Assembly: GCA_002783405.1 (NCBI GenBank)
Contig: PFGG01000045.1
Location: 22,238-86,237, forward strand
DNA length: 64,000 nucleotides
DNA from: a bacterium (Candidatus Blackallbacteria) CG13_big_fil_rev_8_21_14_2_50_49_14
Lineage (GTDB): Bacteria; Cyanobacteriota; Sericytochromatia; UBA7694
Reading direction: 5' to 3'
Under the pieces are notes generated by a model. That model did no database searches, had not been told where the DNA came from, and saw nothing but the letters and a program-made list of their open reading frames with translations. The position numbers and the translations under genes are program-made. Positions 52,584-62,140 of the stretch are shown here, in pieces. The first letter of the stretch is position 1. Each line of letters opens with the position of its first letter.

Positions 52584-53634
52584 GAGGTATTAAAGCTATT
52601 CTCCGCTTGAATTCATCGATGGGCGCGATCGGAGTAGGATCCGTCTGATTGAGCAAGGCCAGATAAACACTGACAAAATCACCCAGGCAGGTCAGATACA
52701 AAACTTTTTCCAAATGATTCTCGCCTTGGGCCTGAAGCACCGTTACCGAAGCAATATGGTCTGCCACCAGCTCCAAGGAGACGCGATCAAAATCTGCCAC
52801 ATCGGAATTTAGCGTAAGATAAACCAAAGCCTTTTGGCTATGATAGGCAGCACACATTGCCACCATCTCATTGTGATTGAGTTCCGGCAAATTCGAACAA
52901 ACGGCAAGCCGCTTGGCATTTTCACTCCATTGGTTTTTCCAGCGTTGGGCAATAATACCCGTTTCTGGATCACTGCCCCAAAAAAGAACGTCGTGGCTAC
53001 GCAGAGATTTTGCAAGTTTGAGGGGTTCTGGCTCTGGATTTTGTGGGCTGATCGCAAAAGCATGGGCCCAATCGGCAAGAGGCTCCAAACTCTTTGCAAG
53101 TTCCGCAGCCGAAAGTTTCAGACTGTCCAGCTGATAAAGACTCCCCAAGAGGGCAAAAAGCATATCAAAGAGTGCAGAGCGTGGTGGCAAGCCGCCTGCA
53201 ATCGGAATACAGTGGATACCATTTTCGGAGGCAAATTGAGACAGGGCTCCCCCAGAAGAAAGCACGAGCAAATGCGCCCCCCGTGCCTTCGCGGCTTGCA
53301 TACAGGCCAAAGTTTCTGCCGTGTTGCCTGAATAGGAGACCCCAATCACCAGGGTATGGGAATCCACCCAAGCCGGCAGTTTTGCGGATTTATTCACCCA
53401 AATGGGAAGCTTCGACTCAGTACAGAGCGCTTGAAGCAAATCCCCCGTACTGCCAGACCCCCCCATACCACAGACTAAAAGCTGATGAAACGTATCACTG
53501 GGGGCCTGAAGGGGGTGGTTCTGCCCCATTTGAAAATGCAAGCGGGCCCGTTCTGGAGCGGCTTTTACCAGTTCCAGCATGCCTGAAGGGTCAAATTGGG
53601 TCAGCTGCTGCAAATCGTCAAGCGTCGGGTTCAT
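52567..53634 (-). CDS. Bifunctional phosphoglucose/phosphomannose isomerase (SIS fold)
   Basis: A 355-residue protein with two SIS domains, the size of the archaeal and bacterial PGI/PMI family. It would interconvert glucose-6-phosphate, fructose-6-phosphate and mannose-6-phosphate. Motifs: VCGMGGSGSTGDLL, VIGVSYSGNTAETL, GGLPPRSALFDM and the base-containing PELNHNEMVAM near residue 264. The next gene is a mutase-like protein that would use the same sugar phosphates, but that partner appears inactive. Confidence 0.85.
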   Translation of the reverse strand: MNPTLDDLQQLTQFDPSGMLELVKAAPERARLHFQMGQNHPLQAPSDTFHQLLVCGMGGSGSTGDLLQALCTESKLPIWVNKSAKLPAWVDSHTLVIGVSYSGNTAETLACMQAAKARGAHLLVLSSGGALSQFASENGIHCIPIAGGLPPRSALFDMLFALLGSLYQLDSLKLSAAELAKSLEPLADWAHAFAISPQNPEPEPLKLAKSLRSHDVLFWGSDPETGIIAQRWKNQWSENAKRLAVCSNLPELNHNEMVAMCAAYHSQKALVYLTLNSDVADFDRVSLELVADHIASVTVLQAQGENHLEKVLYLTCLGDFVSVYLALLNQTDPTPIAPIDEFKRRIALIPHGTTL

Positions 53635-53753
53635 GAAAAGATTCCTTCAAATCAGTTTGATCAGGCCAGTTATATCCTTGCCCGTACAGTTTAGTCTATT
53701 TCTAAGGGTTCTGGTTTAAGAGCGGGACAAAATCCTCGCACCGTCAAGAAGAA

Positions 53754-53783
53754 AAAGACCACCGCCAAGAGGCGATGGTCTTT
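53754..53783 (-). terminator. Rho-independent terminator of the acyl-CoA dehydrogenase gene
   Basis: 13-bp stem with one mismatch (AAAGACCACCGCC/GGCGATGGTCTTT) and an AAGA loop, 14 bp beyond the stop codon. On the minus strand it runs into TTTTTCTTCTT. Confidence 0.8.
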
Positions 53784-53797
53784 AGAAAATGAAAAGC

Positions 53798-54949
53798 CTA
53801 GGCGCGTTTACGCTCAAAGAGTTCTTTGGCGATAATCAAACGTTGAATTTGACTGGTGCCTTCGTAAATCTGGAAGATTTTGGCATCGCGCATCAATTTT
53901 TCAACAGGATATTCTTTGCTATAGCCATTTCCGCCGTGAATCTGAACAGCATCAGTGGCCACGCGCATCACGGTATCCGCTGCAAAGCATTTGGCAAAAG
54001 CTGCAAATTTGGTATTGCGCTCGCCTTGATCGATCATCCAGGCCGATCTCCAAACCAACATGCGAGCCGCTTCAATATCTTTCGCCATATCGGCAATCAT
54101 AAAGCTGATGGCCTGGTGGCTGGCAATCGGCACCCCAAAGGTTTTGCGTTGGGAGGCATATTGAATCGATTCTTCCATCGCACGGCGGGCCACACCAACA
54201 GCACCTGCTGCGACCATGGGGCGAGAAAGGTCAAAGGCGGCCATGGCAATTTTAAAGCCCTGTCCTTCGCCACCGAGCAGATTTTTGGCAGGAACTTTCA
54301 CGTTTTCAAAGGTAATCCCACGGGTATCAGAACAGCGCTGGCCCATGTTCATTTCTTTTTTACCGACTTGAATGCCTTCGCTGTCAGCTTCAACCAAAAA
54401 TGCGGTCATGCCACGGGCACCGGCGCTTAAATCTGTAGAGGCCAAAACAAAATACCAATTGGCAACGCTGGCATTGGTAATCCACATTTTGGCACCATTG
54501 AGAATATATTCATCGCCCACTTTTTTGGCGGTCGTGCGAATGCTGGCGACGTCTGATCCCGCATCGGGTTCAGTCACACAATAGGCGGCAAGCAGAGGCG
54601 CTTCGGTCATACGCCCCAAAAAGCTTTTCTTCTGGTCTTCATTGGCAGCCACCAAAACGGGGCATTCTGCCAGCATATTGCCTTCCATTGCGGTCGAAAT
54701 ACCAGAACAACCATAGGCCAGTTCTTCAGAGACGATACTGCCATCCAGAACACTCAGGCCCAGGCCGCCGTATTCTTCGGGAATATGGTTGTTGATCAGT
54801 CCGGCATCCCAGGCTTTGTTGATGATTTCGCGGGGATATTCAGCGGTTTCATCGTGATAAGCGGCTTTGGGGATGATTTCTTTTTGGGTGAAATCGCGGG
54901 CCAGTTTCTGATACTCTTTTTGTTCATCAGAAAGAGAAAAATCGATCAT
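53798..54949 (-). CDS. Acyl-CoA dehydrogenase
   Basis: A 383-residue flavoprotein of the short/medium-chain type, which introduces the first double bond in fatty acid beta-oxidation. [12 protein letters not shown] binds FAD, KMWITNA is the usual core, and the catalytic glutamate is in [17 protein letters not shown] near the C-terminus. AGGAG lies 8 bases before the ATG, and a TGT-TATAAT element 40 bases before it. No electron-transfer flavoprotein or thiolase gene is adjacent. Confidence 0.92.
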   Translation of the reverse strand: MIDFSLSDEQKEYQKLARDFTQKEIIPKAAYHDETAEYPREIINKAWDAGLINNHIPEEYGGLGLSVLDGSIVSEELAYGCSGISTAMEGNMLAECPVLVAANEDQKKSFLGRMTEAPLLAAYCVTEPDAGSDVASIRTTAKKVGDEYILNGAKMWITNASVANWYFVLASTDLSAGARGMTAFLVEADSEGIQVGKKEMNMGQRCSDTRGITFENVKVPAKNLLGGEGQGFKIAMAAFDLSRPMVAAGAVGVARRAMEESIQYASQRKTFGVPIASHQAISFMIADMAKDIEAARMLVWRSAWMIDQGERNTKFAAFAKCFAADTVMRVATDAVQIHGGNGYSKEYPVEKLMRDAKIFQIYEGTSQIQRLIIAKELFERKRA

Positions 54950-54988
54950 AGCGAGCTCCTTGCGGGGGTAATAGGTTGATCAAACGGC

Positions 54989-54994
54989 ATTATA
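54989..54994 (-). promoter_or_regulatory. Extended minus-10 for the acyl-CoA dehydrogenase gene
   Basis: Minus-strand TATAAT preceded by TGT, the extended minus-10 pattern, 40 bases from the ATG at 54949. The minus-35 is poor. Confidence 0.5.
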
Positions 54995-55065
54995 ACACGG
55001 TGCATACAAGTGAAGGAGTGCTGGCCAAGATTTATTCAAGCGATTGCTAAAAAGCACGCTAGCGC

Positions 55066-56133
55066 TCATTGCAAATCTTTGCTGATCTTCTCAACCAGGC
55101 CATCATTGTCTTCATAGCCACTGTTGTTCAATACAATCGTGAGAAAATCTTCACTGATCTGATAACTGATCAGGGTGCGAAAACCGGCCCAGGAACCATT
55201 GTGCCAGACCAAATCGCCCTCTTCATCAATCACCCAGCCATAGCCATAATCGGTTGTTTTCCCATTGTTCAGCTGTCCAGGTTGAAACAGCATTTTCAGG
55301 CCAGCCTTGGAAATCAATTTTCCCTGAAACAGAGCCTCCTGCCATTTGCGCAGATCCAAAGCTGAGCTGTAGATGCCACCATCGCCAACAACACCATCCA
55401 TCCAGGTGAGATCATCACCAACCAGTTGATTGCGCTGATAGGCCATGCCCTTGACCAGGGGCTTGGATTTGCCCGGTTGGTAGACAAAACTGTCCTGCAT
55501 GCCGGCTGGGGTAAAAACGTGTGCTTTAAGATAATCTGCAAAGCTCTGTTTGGAGACAGCTTCAACCAACGAAGCCAAGAAAGCATAGCCTGTATTGCTG
55601 TAATCATACTTGCTATTGGGCTTAAACGCGAGCGCTGGCTTGTGTTTGCGGAATAAATTTAAGATATCTGCATTGGTGAGTAACTGATCAGTATCCCACT
55701 CTTCTTCTGCCAGTTCGATATAATCAGGAAGCCCTGAACGGTGGCCCAACAAGTGATCCACGGTGATTTCAGGATAGGGCAGCTTCAAGTATTTCTGAAT
55801 TTTATCTTCATAACGAAGTTTGCCAGCTTCCACCAATTGGGCAATGGCCAAGGCCGTAAACTGTTTTGAAACTGAAGCCAGATTAAAAGCCGAGTTCATT
55901 TCCAGCTTTTTCTGACTGCGAATATCGCAATAACCTTGTGCAGCCTGAAAGACAACCTTTCCTTCTTTGACCATTAATACCGTTCCATGAAATTTTGGAG
56001 CCTTGGAAAGCTGCTCAAGGGAAGATTTTTGCGCAGCCCTTGCAGCAAAATCCGGGATAAAAACGGGGCTGAAGGCAGCGAATATCAAGGCGGCCCCTAA
56101 AGCGCCCTGTCTGGCCATGTTCTTCAATTTCAA
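55066..56133 (-). CDS. Exported serine beta-lactamase-fold hydrolase
   Basis: A 355-residue class C beta-lactamase/penicillin-binding-like protein. Signal peptide about 1-33. Active-site motifs are all present: ASVSKQFT (serine and lysine), YDYSNTGY (tyrosine) and VWHNGSWAGF in place of KTG. Proteins with this HNG form are usually esterases or D-amino-acid peptidases rather than true lactamases. The first codon is TTG; an ATG five codons later is also possible. Role in this organism is unknown. Confidence 0.85.
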   Translation of the reverse strand: MKLKNMARQGALGAALIFAAFSPVFIPDFAARAAQKSSLEQLSKAPKFHGTVLMVKEGKVVFQAAQGYCDIRSQKKLEMNSAFNLASVSKQFTALAIAQLVEAGKLRYEDKIQKYLKLPYPEITVDHLLGHRSGLPDYIELAEEEWDTDQLLTNADILNLFRKHKPALAFKPNSKYDYSNTGYAFLASLVEAVSKQSFADYLKAHVFTPAGMQDSFVYQPGKSKPLVKGMAYQRNQLVGDDLTWMDGVVGDGGIYSSALDLRKWQEALFQGKLISKAGLKMLFQPGQLNNGKTTDYGYGWVIDEEGDLVWHNGSWAGFRTLISYQISEDFLTIVLNNSGYEDNDGLVEKISKDLQ

Positions 56134-56240
56134 AATTAAATGCCTGCTTTAACTCTATGGATGGGACAGTAAGAAAAACACAGACAGTATATCTAAAAAA
56201 AGGAAATTGGAAAACTGGGCAGAGAAAAGCTCAGAAGGTC

Positions 56241-57446
56241 TTAAGCACTCTGATTCAAAGATCCGACCGCTCTTTTGATGCCATTCAGGCTCAAATCTTC
56301 CATCTGGATCAAACTGCGAATCGTATTCAAAGTCCAGGAACCATAGGTTTGATCCCAGCTCTCCTTGGGCAAGGGGTTCAACCAAACCAGATGGGGAAAG
56401 CGTTTTTTAAAGCGGTTTAACCAGACCAGGCTGGGTTCAGACGTTTCATCTTCAAAATACAGACTGCCATAGGGAGAGACCAATTCACCGGGGCCCATGC
56501 TGGCATCCCCCACAAAAATCACCCGTGTTTCTGGAGACGCCTGCAAAAGCTTCTCTGTTTCAATGCGTTCCTGATGACGCGCATCTTTGAAAACGCTTTG
56601 GTAAATCGTATTGTGAAAATAATAGATTTTCAGACTCTTGAAGCGATCCTTGAGTTTTTCAAACACCAAGCGGGTCAGATCAATATGGGGAAGCATCGAC
56701 ATGCCCCCATTGTCGATCAAGAGCATAACGGTGATTTTATCCTTCAAATCGCGTTGAAAAACCAGTTCAATTTCACCGCCATTTTTGGCTGTGGCTTGAA
56801 TCGAGCGCTCGATATCCAATTCAGTATGGGCACCCGAGGGTTTGAGTTGCTTCAGCGAAGCCAAAGCCTGGCGAATATTGCTGCCTTTCAAGGCATTCGA
56901 AGAGGCATAGTCGATAAAATTTCGTTGTCCAATCGCTTTGATAGCCGAACGGTTGCCGCCCGGCCCATGTACGCGCACCCCAGGCTGGGCCATGCCCGAG
57001 TGCCCAAAGGGAGAACTGCCCCCTGTTCCCACCCAACGATTGCCGCCATCATGTCGTTCCAATTGGGCTTTCAAGGTTTCCCAGAACTTGCGAATCAACT
57101 CTTCCTGGCTCAATTTCCAGACCGGGCCCGTGATTTCATTTTGGGCAATGGCATTTTTCAACCAGGCCTTGAACTGCGGGGTAGAGAGCAGGGCGGGGTC
57201 CCCTTCTGCAAGATTGGGAATATCAATATCCAAAAAATAGAAGGCAAAGGCGCGTTCAAAGGCATCCAGATGCTCTGCCTTTTTGACAACCGTCAGTTTT
57301 AAAAAGACAAACAGACTGTCTAAATTCTTAACCAGCCCTCTTTCCAACCCGCTTTGAAATTCAAGAATATACTGCAAACTGATGGGCACGCCATAGCGCG
57401 GCAAGAGCTGAAAAAAGGCGATAAACAGGGGATCTGCTTCCATCAC
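56241..57446 (-). CDS. VWA-domain protein (CoxE-like), partner of a MoxR ATPase
   Basis: A 401-residue soluble protein. The N-terminal 130 residues are helical, followed by a Gly-rich segment (GGSSPFGHSG, about 142) and a von Willebrand A domain (about 235-390) whose metal loop reads DNGGMSM rather than DxSxS. It resembles CoxE-like proteins, which work with MoxR ATPases to mature or insert cofactors in client enzymes. The MoxR gene stops 3 bp before this GTG start; no obvious client enzyme gene is nearby. Confidence 0.8.
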   Translation of the reverse strand: MMEADPLFIAFFQLLPRYGVPISLQYILEFQSGLERGLVKNLDSLFVFLKLTVVKKAEHLDAFERAFAFYFLDIDIPNLAEGDPALLSTPQFKAWLKNAIAQNEITGPVWKLSQEELIRKFWETLKAQLERHDGGNRWVGTGGSSPFGHSGMAQPGVRVHGPGGNRSAIKAIGQRNFIDYASSNALKGSNIRQALASLKQLKPSGAHTELDIERSIQATAKNGGEIELVFQRDLKDKITVMLLIDNGGMSMLPHIDLTRLVFEKLKDRFKSLKIYYFHNTIYQSVFKDARHQERIETEKLLQASPETRVIFVGDASMGPGELVSPYGSLYFEDETSEPSLVWLNRFKKRFPHLVWLNPLPKESWDQTYGSWTLNTIRSLIQMEDLSLNGIKRAVGSLNQSA

Positions 57447-57449
57447 GGC

Positions 57450-58292
57450 TTACCAGGAACGCTGCTGTCGATGGGGGCCTTTGCGGTAGGCCAAAATATC
57501 TTCAGTGCGCTTGAGCAAAGCCCCCAGAAAGGGCAGCTGATCGGGTACCAATACTTGGGTTTGAGTTCTTTGCAATGCTTCGAGCCAATCCAAAAGTTCA
57601 CTGGTGGCAGGGGCTTTTTCAAAGCCCCTGGCCCGCAATTCATAAAAAATATTCAAAGCCGCGTCTACCAAGCCAGAATCCGGGGATTCAAAATGCAATT
57701 TGATAATCTCAAGCATTTCTTCCCGGCTGGGAAAGGCCAGATGGTGACAAAAACAACGCCGCAGAAAGGGATCTGACAGCTCGCGCTTGGCATTGGAGGT
57801 GATGATGATCAACGGGTTCTGCTTGGCCTGAATGATCTGGTTGACCTCCCGAATGGTGAATTGTTTTTCATCGAGCACATCGAGCAGATTGTCCTGCACA
57901 TCGGTTTCTGTTTTATCGATCTCATCCAAGAGCAATACCACCCGCTCTTCACTGCGAAAGGCACGCCCAATCGGGCCCCAGATAATATAATCAAAGAATT
58001 CATTCACATTGCGCTCCGTCTCACCGGTGCCAAAACGGGCATCGTTCAAACGCAAGACCGTATCCTGCACATAACAGGCCTCTTCGCCTTTGATCGTCGA
58101 TTTGGCTCTTAAAATTTCAAGCGGCATCTTCAATGCGCGGCTGATCTCAAAGGCCAACTGGGTTTTGCCCGTGCCGGGTTCCCCGGTCAGCAAGAGAGGC
58201 TTGTCCATTTGCATGGCCATATTCACAATCATTTTCAATTCAGGGGTTAAATAATATTTATCTGAGCCTGTAAATTCCATGCTTTGTTTCAC
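57450..58292 (-). CDS. MoxR-family AAA+ ATPase
   Basis: A 280-residue AAA+ ATPase. Walker A GEPGTGKTQLA (37-47), Walker B VVLLLDEIDKTE (about 118), sensor 1 IIITSNAKRELSDPFLRRC with the arginine finger region. MoxR proteins act as chaperones with VWA partners, here the next gene. The first codon is GTG; an ATG four codons in is an alternative. Spacing to the VWA gene indicates one operon. Confidence 0.88.
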   Translation of the reverse strand: MKQSMEFTGSDKYYLTPELKMIVNMAMQMDKPLLLTGEPGTGKTQLAFEISRALKMPLEILRAKSTIKGEEACYVQDTVLRLNDARFGTGETERNVNEFFDYIIWGPIGRAFRSEERVVLLLDEIDKTETDVQDNLLDVLDEKQFTIREVNQIIQAKQNPLIIITSNAKRELSDPFLRRCFCHHLAFPSREEMLEIIKLHFESPDSGLVDAALNIFYELRARGFEKAPATSELLDWLEALQRTQTQVLVPDQLPFLGALLKRTEDILAYRKGPHRQQRSW

Positions 58293-58309
58293 TGCCTTTC
58301 AGAGCAAAC

Positions 58310-59026
58310 TTAAAGATTGTTTTCAAACCAGCTGATACTGCGCTGCCAACAAAGATCCCAGTCTTCTTCGCGCATAAAATGCCCCGATTCAGGATATTCG
58401 AAATAGGCAAGGCGTTCAGGGGCCTGGGCATAATAGGTCTGAAGGGCCTGATGAAAATCCCGGGCAAACTGCGCGGGAACCGCTTGATCCTGGCCTGCAT
58501 TCTGAGAGAGCAAAGCGCACGGGAAAAAGCGTTCAGGCCGGTGAGCCGGACTCTCTGCAGGGCTTTCTCGCCAATAAGGAGAGCCCAAAATCACAGAAAC
58601 GGCTTTCAGACGGGGTTCGGCTAAAATGGCGGCATAGGCAATATAGCCCCCCATCGACACACCCACCAAGCCCAATTTTTCTGGTTGAATCCAGCCTTCA
58701 GCCAGATAGGCATCGATCAAGTGAGGCAATTCAGCCGCAGTGGCCCGAACAGCGGCTATCAATTCACTGCCAAAATCAGGATTCTCACCCGAAAACCGCG
58801 CCTCAAAATCAGCATAGCGCCGCGCGCCATGGCCCCTATTGTCAATACCAATCGCCAAAAATCCATGTGCAGCCAAACTTTCAAGCTCTTTCAGGCTTTG
58901 TTCTTTGGCTGACCCCAAACCATGGTAAAAAAAGACGGCCCCTTTATGGCTGGCCTGTTCACGATCTTCGGCATAAACCCAAAGGGCAGGCGCAATCTGA
59001 TCACAAACTTCATGTACGATTCCCAT
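58310..59026 (-). CDS. Alpha/beta hydrolase
   Basis: A 238-residue single-domain serine hydrolase. Oxyanion strand FFYHGLGSAKE, nucleophile elbow GLVGVSMGGYIAY and catalytic histidine in ESGHFMREED are present. The size and order resemble dienelactone-hydrolase-like or acetyl-esterase proteins; no substrate can be named. It lies 17 bp upstream of the MoxR gene on the same strand and may be co-transcribed. Confidence 0.85.
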   Translation of the reverse strand: MGIVHEVCDQIAPALWVYAEDREQASHKGAVFFYHGLGSAKEQSLKELESLAAHGFLAIGIDNRGHGARRYADFEARFSGENPDFGSELIAAVRATAAELPHLIDAYLAEGWIQPEKLGLVGVSMGGYIAYAAILAEPRLKAVSVILGSPYWRESPAESPAHRPERFFPCALLSQNAGQDQAVPAQFARDFHQALQTYYAQAPERLAYFEYPESGHFMREEDWDLCWQRSISWFENNL

Positions 59027-59124
59027 CAGATTCTTGCCTTTCTGCTTTCAGAGGGTTGGCCGCAGGTACAATCCAGTCAGCCAATACTGCTCATTATAGT
59101 AGAATCAGAGCGAAAACGCCCGGT

Positions 59125-59880
59125 TCAGACTTCGGGTTTCACAGCCCGCGTGGCATAGTAACAGGGCGCATTGTAAGCGTGTAAATGCCCAGAGCCATTG
59201 GTATCATGGAAGATATCCGTCAATCTGAAACCTGCCCGCAATTGCCCGCCCAGTTGCTCTTCTATCGTATGCGAGAACTGAATGCCCCAATCCTTTTCAA
59301 GTGACTCCTGATAAAGTTCAGGATCCTGAAGCGGATTAAAGGGCAGCTTTCTTACCACTTTTTCTTCTGCTTCATCAAAGAGATAATTGAAGCCATTGTC
59401 CAAACCTGCCAGCAAAACCCCGCCGGGCTTGAGCACGCGGAAACATTCTTGCCAGATCGACTCGACTTCCTGAACATAGCAATTGGAGACCGGATGAAAG
59501 ATCAAGTCAAAGCTCTGATCTGCAAAGGGAAAGGGCTGGGTCATATCTGCCCGCAGGGTGGTAACGGAATAGCCTTCGCGTTCGGCAACTTCCTTTTCAC
59601 GGGCCAATTGCTGCTCTGAATAATCCAGAACCGTACATTCGGCTCCCAAGGCAGAGAAAATCGGGATTTGCTGCCCTCCCCCTGAGGCCAGCCCCAAAAT
59701 TTTACAGCCCTGAAACGCTAAAAACCAGGCTTTGGGAACCGCTTTGGTGGGCGTCAGAACCACCGACCAATCCCCGGCTTTGGCGCGGGCAAAGGTCTCA
59801 GAATCAATCGGCAGACTCCATTCCCAGCCTGAACCGACCCATTGATCAATCACTTCTGAATTGATTTGTGTATAGTGCAT
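59125..59880 (-). CDS. SAM-dependent methyltransferase
   Basis: A 251-residue class I methyltransferase. The SAM loop ILGLASGGGQQIP is followed by VLDYSEQQLAREK, ADMTQPFPFADQSFDLIF and LKPGGVLLAG. This resembles the small-molecule methyltransferase group near UbiE, with no reliable substrate. ATG at 59880 (MHYTQINSE) is preferred to a longer frame, as AAGGA lies 8-9 bases upstream. Confidence 0.85.
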   Translation of the reverse strand: MHYTQINSEVIDQWVGSGWEWSLPIDSETFARAKAGDWSVVLTPTKAVPKAWFLAFQGCKILGLASGGGQQIPIFSALGAECTVLDYSEQQLAREKEVAEREGYSVTTLRADMTQPFPFADQSFDLIFHPVSNCYVQEVESIWQECFRVLKPGGVLLAGLDNGFNYLFDEAEEKVVRKLPFNPLQDPELYQESLEKDWGIQFSHTIEEQLGGQLRAGFRLTDIFHDTNGSGHLHAYNAPCYYATRAVKPEV

Positions 59881-60031
59881 CTTCTTTTTCCTTGAGGGTT
59901 TGAAATTAGGGGCGTATTTGGGGGCCACTTTGTTCCCGCTTCTGAAGAGATTAAAGATCCAGGTACCAGATCAAAAGAGCAGGCAAAACCCACGGTCTAT
60001 CAAGCTGGGTTTTGCACTTGGCCAATCAGGG

Positions 60032-60037
60032 TATAAT
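60032..60037 (+). promoter_or_regulatory. Minus-10 element before the secreted hydrolase-like gene
   Basis: Consensus TATAAT 31 bases upstream of the TTG start at 60069. Just upstream, CAAAACCCA (59984-59992) and TGGGTTTTG (60006-60014) form a 9-bp inverted repeat that overlaps the expected minus-35 region and could be an operator. Confidence 0.45.
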
Positions 60038-60068
60038 GAAAAAAATCCACAATGATAGGTAAACCCCC

Positions 60069-61145
60069 TTGAAAGTCAGAATCCCCTTCCTTTCAGGCAT
60101 ACTTTGCGCCTTGCTGAGCAGCGCAACCCTGCCGGTGCAGGCCCGTGAAGCCAGTTATTCAGATGTCTTCAAACTCAACCCCAACGCCAGTTATATTATG
60201 GTTTTCGCTTTTCCCTCTGCTGCCTGGTTGGATTGGTCTAACCCCAGCAGACTGGCACGCACCACGCTTCAAAGCCAAATTGCAAAAAAAATCTATGGCT
60301 ACCCCAGTTCAATAGGACATGCCCAAATCGCCTGGTCGTGCCAACAAGCGGATGGCAGCCAGCAGGAAGGCGCAGCGGGTCAAACCGGACAAGACAATGG
60401 ACAAGGGGTCTCCACCCTGCTTCAAGGCTGGGGCATGAGCCTGCTTGAACTTGTCTATGATGACGGCCATCTTGAGTCTGCCCAGGAAGTCGAAGAGCGG
60501 ATTCAAAGCGGTGCCAAAGCCCAGCAATTTTCTTGGATTGGTTTTCAGGTCAAACCCGAACAGTGTCAAAAACTTGCAAATTTCGTCAAGGCCTATGATC
60601 AATCGGGGGCAGCCATCAACTATGGTTTTCCTGTTGAACCGCTCAAGATGGAAGGCGCGGGCTGTACCAGTTTTGCCAATGCCGCTGTCGAAACAGCAGG
60701 TATTCCCTTTCCCTTGCGCAAGTTCTGGACCCGCCACTATGATGTGCCTTTAATAAAAATGGGTCGCCAAACCAAACTTCCAGCCCATACCAAGCTGGTC
60801 CCCAATGCCCGTCTGCCCCAAGAAAACCGTTCAGTGCCACTGACAGAATTTCTCTGGGGAAATGTGACTTGGGCGCAAGCGGGTGAAAGCTCCATTCCGT
60901 TTACTTACTATGATCCTGAACTGTTTTACGAGAATTTTCTGCATCTTGAAAATGTCTACCGCAAAAGTTTAGGCCTGCAACCCAAGCCCCCGATTCGCAC
61001 CGAGGGCTATGATGAATTTCAATTGCCACTTAAAAATGCAAGCGAAGCATGGATCGAAGGCTTGCTCAAAAAAGGCACGGCGATGAAATTGGGCTTTATC
61101 CATCAAACCTCTGGTCTGATTGTAGATCTAAGCCACGAGCCTTGA
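60069..61145 (+). CDS. Exported protein, possible permuted papain-like hydrolase
   Basis: A 358-residue protein. TTG start followed by a signal peptide (1-25, ending PVQA). Candidate catalytic residues are a histidine in SIGHAQIAWSC (about 80) and a cysteine in GAGCTSFANAAVETAGI (about 199). This His-before-Cys order is that of circularly permuted NlpC/P60-type proteins. The assignment is by pattern only. Position alone in its transcription unit gives no help with function. Confidence 0.55.
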   Translation: MKVRIPFLSGILCALLSSATLPVQAREASYSDVFKLNPNASYIMVFAFPSAAWLDWSNPSRLARTTLQSQIAKKIYGYPSSIGHAQIAWSCQQADGSQQEGAAGQTGQDNGQGVSTLLQGWGMSLLELVYDDGHLESAQEVEERIQSGAKAQQFSWIGFQVKPEQCQKLANFVKAYDQSGAAINYGFPVEPLKMEGAGCTSFANAAVETAGIPFPLRKFWTRHYDVPLIKMGRQTKLPAHTKLVPNARLPQENRSVPLTEFLWGNVTWAQAGESSIPFTYYDPELFYENFLHLENVYRKSLGLQPKPPIRTEGYDEFQLPLKNASEAWIEGLLKKGTAMKLGFIHQTSGLIVDLSHEP

Positions 61146-61176
61146 AGCCCAGCCAATCGAGAGGGGCTTTGCCCTT

Positions 61177-62007
61177 CTATTCAGTGTAGACTTCCAGTTG
61201 GTAACCCGTATATTTTCTCAGATTGATCACCCCTTCTGAAAAAATCAGGTATTGCCCTTTGATGCCTCTTAGCTCCCCGGCAACCTGGGGGTCTTTGTCC
61301 AAATTGAAAGAGCTGACTTTTTGGGGGTATTCAAGTACCGGATAGTCGATATTCACGCTTTCAGCTGCCTCTAAAAATTGAACGGCATCGGATTCCTGGG
61401 TTTGTACAAAGCTTTTGAATTCATTTTCAAGCTGATTGAAAAGTTGATCTCGCGCTTGTGCCAAATCCAACGCTTCGACTTCATTTTTCAACATTTTACG
61501 CCAATTGGTTTTATCTGAAACCTGTGTTTTAAACAGCACTTCAGCCAGGCCCGAGAGATAGCGGCTTGAAACCCGCAGAATAGGTAAGGCCTGCACCGCA
61601 CCCTGATCAATCCAGCGCGTGGGCACTTGGCTGGTGCGGGTAATTCCCACCTTGATACCTGAAGCATTTGCCAAATAAACATAATGATCAATCATGCAAT
61701 GGCTTTGACCCCACTCAGGTTCGCGGCAGGTACCCTGGGCAAAATGACATTTTTCTGGGCTCATAATACAGCTGTCACATTGGGCAAGGGTGGTCATGCA
61801 GGGATAACAATAACCCTGGCTGAAACTTTTTGAAGTGGCGCGACCACAGTGTTGGCAAAATATTTTTCCTGTAAAAACCAGGCGGATCTGCTGCCCCAAA
61901 AGGGCATTCATATCCACAAGCTGCTCTCCCACAGGCAAATGGTAATGAACGGGGGTCTCCAGCTTTGCTTTCATTTTGGATATGGAACCAGTCGCAATCA
62001 AGGGCAT
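61177..62007 (-). CDS. DUF2797 zinc-binding protein
   Basis: A 276-residue protein. Residues about 50-110 carry several cysteine pairs (CQHCGR, CYPCM, CDSCI) and further single cysteines, likely holding two zinc ions. The following YLANASGIKVGITR and a GIY-YIG-like strand pattern are typical of DUF2797. Function is unknown; a nucleic-acid role is sometimes proposed from the fold. ATG at 62007 (MPLIATG) is preferred because AAGGA lies 7 bases upstream; a frame from 62103 adds an unlike N-terminus. Confidence 0.75.
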   Translation of the reverse strand: MPLIATGSISKMKAKLETPVHYHLPVGEQLVDMNALLGQQIRLVFTGKIFCQHCGRATSKSFSQGYCYPCMTTLAQCDSCIMSPEKCHFAQGTCREPEWGQSHCMIDHYVYLANASGIKVGITRTSQVPTRWIDQGAVQALPILRVSSRYLSGLAEVLFKTQVSDKTNWRKMLKNEVEALDLAQARDQLFNQLENEFKSFVQTQESDAVQFLEAAESVNIDYPVLEYPQKVSSFNLDKDPQVAGELRGIKGQYLIFSEGVINLRKYTGYQLEVYTE

Positions 62008-62140
62008 GTAAGTTTCCTTTTCAGATGATTGAATCTTCAGTCTTATTTGATAATCTAAGGGTTCACCATAACCTCTCTTCAGAATCCTACAGGACTTTGG
62101 CAAAGGTCAAGGCGTTTTATCTGTTCGAGGGTCCGCAGGC

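Noticed and set aside
53094-53636. 180-codon plus-strand frame opposite the sugar-phosphate isomerase
   Set aside because: Antisense to a well-supported gene, proline-rich and low-complexity; a shadow frame.
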